Source: Emydura subglobosa
Lineage: Eukaryota > Chordata > Testudines > Chelidae
DNA length: 64,000 nt
Direction of reading: 5' to 3'
NCBI GenBank assembly: GCA_007922225.1
Contig: ML680055.1
Span: forward strand, 5,496,318-5,560,317
In this document: positions 59,001 to 64,000 of the stretch, in pieces
Numbering within the stretch: position 1 is the stretch's first letter
How the letters are laid out: each line of letters starts with the position of its first letter
Translations under genes and position numbers: made by a program
The notes under the pieces: model-generated
Told to the model about the DNA's origin: nothing
What the model saw: the letters and a program-made list of their open reading frames with translations, nothing else
The model's database searches: none

Positions 59001-62000
59001 CTGGGATGCCAGGCTTGTGGAGGGGTGCCGGGCTTGGGGGGGCTGTTTTTGTTGTGAGCGACAAAAGTGAAAATAGTCACGTGTTTCAGGTGTTCTGCCT
59101 GTGGATTCACTTGTCACTAACCTCCTAGAATGTTCTGGACTTTTGTGGAATTTTGTGGAACCTTCCGGGCTTTCTGAGAACTAGGCGGTTTCGAGGAAAA
59201 CATCAAACGTTGTCAGCCAGGCCCTCGCAGATATATAAGGGGCGGGGGCGTCGCCAGTCAGTCAGTGAGATATGAGAACAAAGTGAAGTGAAGTGAGAGC
59301 CCAGCTGCGATATTGTGAACCTTGTTTTACTGTGTAACTGTGAAAATATGCCTAAGGGCAAGGGGGCGAAGATGCTCCTCACCTGTGGTACTGTTTGGTG
59401 TGGGGCCGGCCCTACCAGCGAAACCCCATGCCCATCTGTCCCACAGCTTGTGTTATCATTGAACCGGGTGCAAACTGCTACCCATTCCGAAGTCTGCCCC
59501 TACTGGGACTGGTGAGAATGCTACACACTCACTTTGGACATAGTGAACTCGTTTGCACTGGTGAGAGCATTTCACACCCACGAAGTGTCCCCTTCTTAAA
59601 TGCTCTGCCGTGTGCTGCTGTTGCTTTAATGCCGTGCTGTGCCTCCTCCCCAGAGACAGCTGCATTTCGGTGATGGCCAAAGATGTTTTCCCCTGCAAGC
59701 GGGGCAACATTTTCCAAAACGCTCAGGGCCAGCTTTTCAAGGCCTCGGTGCCCACACTGGGGCCAGGCTTTATAGAAGAGCTCGACCCCCCAAGGTGCAC
59801 CCACTGAGCTGGCATCGGCTGAAAATCTGACCATTCGGTTAGGTGCCCAAGTGGGAGCTGAGCAATCCCCAAAAACCTGGGTTTGGTTTGCGAAAGGCAT
59901 TGGGAAGCGCCAGGATGAAACACTGCATAGGGATGTCAGTTGTTGTTATGAAACCCCAAATACTGGTGCTAGATTCACAGGAATACGCCATCGGCCGGCA
60001 AGACTTCCTGACAGAAACGTCAACAGCGTCTCTTTCGCTCCCTACAAGAGAAGCTGCAGCAGGACAGAAGTATAACATAAGCAGCCAGCGCTGACCTCTC
60101 TTTCCTGCAGATTAGCTGTATTTATTCTTTCCCAGCTGATAAGGCTTTAGTGAAGGCAAATACCTTCCTTCTCCGGAGGAAGGGCTTCATGCCTGGCCCC
60201 CCTCCCTCCTTCAGCAGTGCAAGCCCACCAGGTCAAAGCTGTCGCTGTGCACTTTCCTCTCCTGGAAACTGGATGCAGGAAATACCCCATTGCTATTGTT
60301 TATTGTTAGCGGTGACCATAACCAATCCAAACGTCTACCCAAACTTTTTGTGTCACTCCTTAACTAAACTGAGCCAGCTACAGCTGCAGATGGAAAGGCC
60401 GTTATAAATAGCTGCATTCCAGGATATCAGAAGAGCTGCTGCCTGTTTCAAAAGGACTTTCAGTGACTGTCTTTACAGAGCGTGCCTTTCCGCCCCATGT
60501 GCTTCACAGCTGTGTCAGCTAGAATCATTTTACCCACTGCTGGAATGCAGCCGCCTCTGGGGTGGAACATGGCAGCTGTTTAACCACATGACGCCACACA
60601 GCAGTTTAGGGCAAGAAGTGATCATGATCATTTGATTGAAAGCTTCAGGAAAATGTTTGGTGGCAGGAGGTGATTTCCCAAAGTGGAACAATGGGGTCAG
60701 AACAATGGGGCTAACAATTCTACTTAGCTGAAAACCAACCTGCGGGCTCTCAAAGGGTCACAGGTGTTCAGGACCGCAAGCCTACGGCTCATCATCCAAG
60801 CCACATTTTCAGCTGCATCAAGAACACACCCCCAATTCAACGGGAACAGCAGCACCACCACTTATTATTTGTATTACAATAGAGCCTACAGGCCTCAACC
60901 AGGATCAGCGTCCCATCGTGCTAGGTGCTGTACACCTGCATAGTGAGAGACAGTCTCCGCTGCAAAGAACCAACCCCCTAAATAGACAGGAAGGGAAAAA
61001 ACTTGCTGGAGGTCACACAGCCTGTCAGTGGCGCGGTGACCATGCTAGGATTTATGTGCGTTGGCAGAGCAGGGTGCTGCAGATCAAGCTGGAGATGCAT
61101 GAGTAGAAGTGGGTGTGAAAACAGGAATGGGAAAGGTTGTAGATAGGAGTGAGGTATGTTTGCAAAGAGCTGTGTGCAGGTGTGGAGAGCAGGACTGGAA
61201 TAGTAGTAGGGCTGCAGGTCAGGACGGGGGTGTATTGGCAGAGCTGTGAATAGCAGGGCTGCTATAGGTCAGGACTGAGTTGTGTTGGTAGATTGTAGGG
61301 GGAAGGGAGGCTTTGCACAGAGTCTGCCCAGCCTCTGCCAGCCACATTACTCACCTGGCCCTCGTGATGGGCATCCCTCGCTTTAGATCTATCCCACATG
61401 GTCTTGCTAATGTGTGATTGTTTGCAGCAGGAGTGCTGACTCAGCAGAATCACTGACCACGTTCATTAGACTGAAGTAGTTAATCCCACATCATCTTAAA
61501 CCACCTGCGTCACCATGCATTCCTCACCTGGGCCCACTGGCCCGTGGCAGGCTGAGGGATACCTGGCCTGGCTCCTTCTAACCAGTCTGGTCGGCGCTCC
61601 CCTTTGCCCCTTATTTTAATGAACACTAAAAATGCACTCCCACTTCACCTTCATGCATGCACTTCTGCCAAGTCACACGCTCACATTCGCACACTCACCA
61701 AACCACCTGCACGCCCAGCCTGCCCCCACAGACACACACATTAAATTACACAAGCCACAGGGCACACACAGACACACCTGCCTACCTGCATTCCCATTCA
61801 CCCCCACAACACACACAAGTACATATGCAAAACTACATGCATGTACCATTTTTTCCCTCCACACATACTCACGCATGCACCTGTTCACCCCCTCAATCTA
61901 GACAAGCACCAAACTACAGGCATACACACCCTGCCTTGCAACACGACATGCACGAGAACCACATACCGAGGTGAGAGGAGCCTCAGAAGTGCTGTCGATA

Positions 62001-63539
62001 CACAGGTGGGGTATCCTCCGTTCTCTCCCCGTGCGATGAATCCACAGTGATTCTGACTGTGTTGCCTATGTGTTGATGGAAGCCCCGGTTCCATGTTCTT
62101 CAACCCCTAACGTTGGTTTTTGCCTCCTCCCCCAGTACAACACCATCCTGAGCGAGATGGACAATATCTACTCCACTGCCAAGGTGTGTCCTCCGAACCA
62201 GACCACCAGCTGCTGGGCTTTGGAACCAGGTATGGTGTCTTCCCATTCCCGCTGGGTAGGAGCCCTCGGCCCAGTGACTCTGTCCCGTCACTTTCTGAAC
62301 TTCAAAGCTTCTTGCTCTGGAGGCTGGTCTGACCCTACAAGATGCTGAGCACCCTCAGCCTCTGCTGGGGCCAGTGGGAGTGGAGCATGATCCGTACCCT
62401 CCAGATTTGGGCCCCTTTTCAAGGAGGCAAGAAAGTAGCACATTGTGCCCTGCTTGCTTGCCCGGTGGCTGGGATGCAGGGGCTGGCAGGGGAGGGCTCT
62501 GCTGTCTCTGCTACAAAGGGCGCTCTCAGAAAGGGCTGGACTCAGCGGCCCCGATCCTCCTGGCACTAAGGTCAGTGGGAGTTGAGTCATTGACTTCAGT
62601 GGAATTTGGAAGCTGTAAGCCAAGGTTTGTCGTTAAGGGGAAGGAAATCGGACTCCGCGGTCCAGGTGGGCAGGGAGGAATTGTCTCCCCTTCCCTGAAG
62701 TATTGCACAACTAGCAGGGGGCATGATGGGCCTTCATACACTTTCTCTGAAGTCTCAGGCACTGGCCACTAACCACGGGCAGGTGAAGGACGAGGGGGTC
62801 TCATGGTCTGGCAGCACCGACTCTACAGACTCCTCCACGTCCAGGGTTGCCAGCGTCTGCCTGGGGGTGACTGGAATACCAGAGGGTGCCACGGAACTGG
62901 AGATGGGGTGAGGGGAGGAGAAAGGAGGTGTCGGGCCGCTGCTGGCGGGTGTTAAGGCTGACAAGCCATCCTGCATCACAAGCTCTGCTCCCTCCACGGC
63001 AGCACAATCCTGCTCCAGTTTCAGATGTCCAGCGCCCCGGGTGGGGGCGCTCTTTGGATCTGGGGAACATGTTTACCAACCCCACTGGGGTTGGGTCAGC
63101 AGACACCCCTCCATTCCTGGGGGCGTGGGCTCTGCCTCTGTATGCAGCCAGGAGAATGGCTGGCCCCCCGACTTTTGTGAGCTTTTGCATCTAAGCTCAG
63201 GCCTGTCCCTGCTTGATCTGTGAGCCATAGAGAACCTGGCTGGGGTTCCAGCCCCGCCTTCTGGCCCAGCATAGCCGGGGCTCTGCACAGCCCTAGGATG
63301 TCAGGGAGACCTGTTGTGGGTGGAAAGAAACTTCCCTTACGCCCCACTGAAGCTGGCTTGACTCTCTGCCGTGTTTTTTCTCTTCCATGCCTCAGAGATA
63401 ACCAACATCATGGCCACCTCCCGCAGCTACAAGAAGCTGCTCTACGCCTGGGAGGGGTGGCACAACTCCGCTGGAAATCCCCTGAGGCCCAAGTACGAGG
63501 AGTTTGTGACGCTGAGCAATGAGGCCTACAAGATGGACG
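46779..63539 (+). CDS. ACE: angiotensin I-converting enzyme, 5' part (exons 1-4), runs off the window
   Basis: ACE is a membrane-anchored zinc dipeptidyl carboxypeptidase (M2 family) that converts angiotensin I to angiotensin II and breaks down bradykinin. Joined exons 46779-47006, 54727-54894, 62136-62229 and 63396-63539 give one frame of 211 codons plus one base. All introns have GT-AG ends, and the lengths 168, 94 and 144 of exons 2-4 match the conserved N-domain exons of ACE. Visible features are a signal peptide (about residues 1-22), N-glycosylation sequons at N47, N67, N85, N104 and N153, the cysteine pair C150/C158, and the AWEGWHN motif (about 181-187). The HEXXH zinc site lies in later exons outside the window. 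Close agreement in exons 2-4 with the somatic N domain argues against ACE2 or the testis form. An ACE3-like paralog is less likely but not excluded. Confidence 0.93.
47122..47154. repeat. C15 run directly followed by G18 run
   Basis: Fifteen C (47122-47136) switch without a spacer to eighteen G (47137-47154), a perfect homopolymer palindrome 115 bp into ACE intron 1. It could fold as a hairpin or quadruplex, or it could be an assembly join of two homopolymer-ended contigs. Confidence 0.9.
47920..48060 (+). repeat. degenerate TG/CG-rich tract
   Basis: 'gtgtgtgcgcgtttgtgcac' and 'gagtgcgctcgcgcgcgtgt' are alternating purine-pyrimidine stretches that could favour Z-DNA. Confidence 0.6.
49262..49330 (+). 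repeat. SINE head fragment, plus
   Basis: 'gtgtgggctagtggttaata' and 'gcagtcaggactcttgggtt' are the tRNA-like head. Confidence 0.6.
49905..50005. repeat. palindromic short repeat
   Basis: 'tagatctttagtggtgcaaa' pairs with 'tttacacctggcggggatct', with 'ttaacttcagtggagctgtt' in the centre. It is a common reptile palindromic repeat. Confidence 0.65.
50078..50220 (+). mobile_element. CR1 3' tail, plus strand
   Basis: 'tttagaggtttttaagctgc', 'gagcagggggttggactaga' and 'gaggtcccttccaactctaa' lead into the octamer-like end 'attctatgattctatgac'. It is a clear CR1 terminus. Confidence 0.9.
50470..50690 (+). mobile_element. second CR1 3' fragment, plus strand
   Basis: 'tgatggtgaattcctagcaa', 'tcactggcaattgataaatc' and 'gcctgtgttctacaggaggg' with 'ctcttctggccgtggaatct' are CR1 3' wording. 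It is an independent copy, 250 bp after the previous tail. Confidence 0.85.
51617..51852 (-). repeat. SINE, minus, near full length with tail
   Basis: It starts with the AT-rich tail 'attaataatattgttat' and 'cctagctcttatctagcact', then 'actggtggggaaactgaggc', and ends with the head 'gctcggcgctagaccatgct'. Confidence 0.75.
52096..52345. mobile_element. intact hAT-type MITE, 250 bp, perfect ends
   Basis: Terminal repeats CAGTGGTCCCCAAAC and GTTTGGGGACCACTG are perfect over 15 bp. The element is bracketed by a perfect 8-bp duplication GTGTAGAG (52088-52095 and 52346-52353). The interior is a purine-rich 'gggagccggagcc'-type minisatellite with no coding frame. Its condition suggests a fairly recent insertion into ACE intron 1. 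Confidence 0.92.
54003..54115. mobile_element. short Harbinger-type MITE
   Basis: It begins 'agaacgtctacactgctatt' and ends 'ttgcagtgtagacctaccc'. The interior shares 'gggcccaagtcagttgacct' with the MITE at 32865-33107. Confidence 0.75.
54270..54430 (-). repeat. SINE fragment, minus
   Basis: 'cccaaagagctggttgttca', 'tggggtcacacagtgtgggt' and 'gtgccagcctagtgccctat' with 'ttgctagaccc' give the reverse body and head. Confidence 0.55.
54727..54894 (+). CDS. ACE: ACE exon 2
   Basis: The exon has 56 codons, phase 0 at both ends, with acceptor TTCCAG and donor GTAGGC. The protein text includes [35 protein letters not shown] and NLPLDKRQQ, the conserved helical N-domain lid region of ACE. The length of 168 bp equals the conserved vertebrate exon. 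Sequons N85-FT and N104-FT are present. A Harbinger-type MITE starts only about 45 bp after the donor. Confidence 0.95.
54940..55180. mobile_element. Harbinger-type MITE next to ACE exon 2
   Basis: It starts 'ggtacgtctacactgcaatg' and has an internal 'aattgcagtgtagacgtttg', 'gctggagtccgggctctagg' and a closing 'ggccagccgcgggtgtctaa'. The right terminal repeat is worn. Confidence 0.75.
57145..57335 (-). repeat. SINE, minus
   Basis: 'gtacagaaggggaactgagg', 'gttacgggacttgcctaaga' and 'gctctcaggctaatgccctc' are the reverse body and head. Confidence 0.65.
59127..59181 (+). promoter_or_regulatory. array of heat-shock-element pentamers
   Basis: From 59127 to 59166 eight consecutive pentamers alternate nGAAn and nTTCn in perfect 5-bp register, with 21 of 24 core bases matching. 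They begin AGAAT GTTCT and end GGAAC CTTCC. A further AGAAC keeps the same register at 59177-59181. A 10-bp direct repeat (ttttgtggaa, twice at 59141-59160) is part of it. HSF trimers bind three or more such pentamers. Confidence 0.75.
59232..59239 (+). promoter_or_regulatory. TATA box downstream of the heat-shock elements
   Basis: TATATAAG followed by GGGCGGGGGCG (a GC box), 65 bp after the HSE array. A start would fall near 59262-59270, at the 'cagtcagtcagtgag' leader. A tiny upstream frame (ATG at 59272, four codons) precedes the ATG at 59348. Confidence 0.65.
59715..59875. repeat. palindromic short repeat
   Basis: 'cagggccagcttttcaaggc' and 'gctgaaaatctgaccattcg' with 'ggtgcccaagtgggagctga' belong to the 'gattttcaaag' family. 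Confidence 0.5.
60540..60625 (+). repeat. unclassified dispersed repeat, copy 2
   Basis: 'ctggaatgcagccgcctctg' and 'gtggaacatggcagctgttt' with 'cacagcagtttaggg' align by eye with 39770-39860. Confidence 0.55.
60868..61045 (-). repeat. SINE with tail, minus
   Basis: 'attatttgtattacaataga', 'ccatcgtgctaggtgctgta' and 'ggaggtcacacagcctgtca' follow the reverse SINE from its tail inward. Confidence 0.7.
61050..61300 (+). repeat. degenerate tandem repeat, about 60-bp unit
   Basis: 'ggtcaggacgggggtgtatt' (about 61218) recurs as 'ggtcaggactgagttgtgtt' (about 61267), each followed by 'ggcagag'- or 'ggtagat'-type text. Earlier units are more worn. Confidence 0.5.
61625..61970 (+). repeat. CA-rich degenerate tract before exon 3
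   Basis: 'cacacacattaaattacaca' and 'acacacagacacacctgcct' dominate. The open frames here are by-products. Confidence 0.75.
62136..62229 (+). CDS. ACE: ACE exon 3
   Basis: The exon is 94 bp, 31 codons plus the first base of a GAG glutamate codon completed by exon 4. Acceptor CCCCCAG and donor GTATGG. The protein reads [18 protein letters not shown], then [14 protein letters not shown]150 and C158 correspond to the conserved N-domain disulfide, and N153-QT lies between them. The length is that of the conserved vertebrate exon. Confidence 0.95.
62230..63395 (+). other. ACE: ACE intron 3 (1,166 bp)
   Basis: GTATGG to CCTCAG. I see no repeat or other element that I can name apart from worn 'gacttcagtgg' wording near 62590. 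Confidence 0.85.
63396..63539 (+). CDS. ACE: ACE exon 4
   Basis: The exon is 144 bp and starts with AG that completes E164. It ends with one base (G) of the next codon, before donor GTGAGA. The protein reads [20 protein letters not shown], then [17 protein letters not shown] and [16 protein letters not shown] is a hallmark of the ACE N domain. The exon length matches the conserved vertebrate exon. Confidence 0.95.
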
Positions 63540-63546
63540 GTGAGAG

Positions 63547-63625
63547 GGACATAGGACTGGAAGGGACCCCCCCAGGGCATCAAGTCCAGCCCCTTGCTGT
63601 CGCAGGCATCTTTGTCACAAAGCGG
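63547..63625 (-). mobile_element. CR1 tail fragment abutting the exon 4 donor
   Basis: 'ggacataggactggaaggga' and 'catcaagtccagccccttgc' are the reverse complement of a CR1 3' tail. It begins only about 8 bp after the splice donor. Confidence 0.7.
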
Positions 63626-64000
63626 GTGGGGGTGGGGGGCGCCTCACAAATCAGCCCCCGCTCGGAAACCAACGATCACTCCTCATGCTTCAGGGCGTGA
63701 GCTGATCGGCACCTGGGGTCAGGAACTTCTACCCTCTGCATCCCCCCCACGTCCATGGAGTGCATTCGAGGAGTTAGTCACCTCTCGCCCCGGTGTAAAT
63801 CAGGAGCCAATGGAATCCCGCTGGTGGAAGCGAGCCCTGGTAGTTCTGCGCCTCACTCTGACACCCGGCAGCGCAGGAGACAGGCTGCTGGCCTCGGTGG
63901 CCATGGGGTCCATTTCAGCATGGCAGCCCCTTGGCACAGGGGCGTCGGCGGGGCTCACTTGCATCATTGCCGGCACGGTCGTGCCCAGCGACACGTTTGT
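63626..64000 (+). other. ACE: start of ACE intron 4, no element recognised
   Basis: Beyond the CR1 tail I see no exon (exon 5 must lie past the edge) and no clear repeat. Confidence 0.6.

Larger units (their letters stand above)
58973..59414 (+). mobile_element. 442-bp internally deleted hAT-like element carrying its own promoter
   Basis: The left end is CAGGGCCAGATTTAGGGG. The right end, read on the other strand, is TAGGGCCGGCCCC, so the first 9 bases agree at 7. The flanking octamers CCAACAAA (58965-58972) and CCAGCGAA (59415-59422) match at 6 of 8, both differences being A-to-G, which suits an aged 8-bp hAT duplication. Inside lie a heat-shock-element array (59127-59166), a TATA box, a repetitive 5' leader and an ATG at 59348 opening MPKGKGAKM. 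The transposase body is absent. I infer a deletion from just after the start codon to near the right end. Confidence 0.55.
54895..62135 (+). other. ACE: ACE intron 2 (7,241 bp)
   Basis: Bounded by GTAGGC and CCCCAG. It holds a MITE next to exon 2, SINEs at 57.1 and 60.9 kb, the hAT-like element with the heat-shock-type promoter (58973-59414), palindromic repeat pieces, an unclassified repeat and a CA-rich tract before exon 3. The stretches 55180-57145 and 57335-58970 hold no recognised element, except a minus-strand AATAAA near 55966. Confidence 0.85.

Noticed and set aside
59348..59515. The short frame MPKGKGAKM... as a small gene
   Set aside because: After the first nine residues it shows no resemblance to a protein family, and it crosses the apparent right end of the hAT-like element at 59414. 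It is better read as the truncated start of a transposase.
1..64000. CRISPR arrays, bacterial operons, phage or integrons
   Set aside because: The window has vertebrate introns, CpG islands and LINE/SINE content. The tandem repeats seen are minisatellites and microsatellites without spacer structure.

Overview
The window is vertebrate nuclear DNA, most likely from a turtle, with a crocodilian or other archosaur relative as the alternative. This rests on abundant CR1 LINE copies, many small Harbinger-type and hAT-type elements, tRNA-derived SINEs, large introns and sparse coding sequence. The species call is inference. Nothing bacterial is present, and almost every open reading frame is a chance frame in non-coding DNA.

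The one gene with recognisable protein-coding exons is the 5' part of ACE (angiotensin I-converting enzyme, somatic N domain) on the + strand. It has a TATA/GC-box promoter in a CpG island at about 46.2-47.25 kb, then exon 1 (46779-47006), exon 2 (54727-54894), exon 3 (62136-62229) and exon 4 (63396-63539). The exons join in one frame for 211 codons plus one base. The gene runs off the right edge before the zinc-binding motif.

A second CpG island at 4.2-5.4 kb looks like a divergent promoter. A perfect RFX-type palindrome lies between outward-facing splice-donor-like sites. From conserved gene order (CYB561 lies divergently upstream of ACE in mammals), I infer that the minus-strand transcript could be CYB561, but no coding exon of it is visible. 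A 10-N gap at 5536-5545 has a perfect 47-bp duplication on its two sides, which suggests unmerged contig ends.

From 6 to 46 kb the DNA is intergenic and rich in repeats. It holds a 3.25-kb decayed CR1 (18.5-21.75 kb, minus), a Harbinger transposase pseudogene that has lost its middle (15.7-16.9 kb), a CR1 nested inside a MITE next to a second MITE (36.7-37.85 kb), several TTA/TAA-flanked MITEs, hAT MITEs with recognisable 8-bp target duplications, and an LTR-like repeat at 44.5-45.2 kb.

The ACE introns carry more repeats. The most unusual is a 442-bp internally deleted hAT-like element in intron 2 (58973-59414). It contains eight consecutive in-register heat-shock-element pentamers, a TATA box and an ATG, so it looks like a complete heat-shock-type promoter in the sense direction of ACE.
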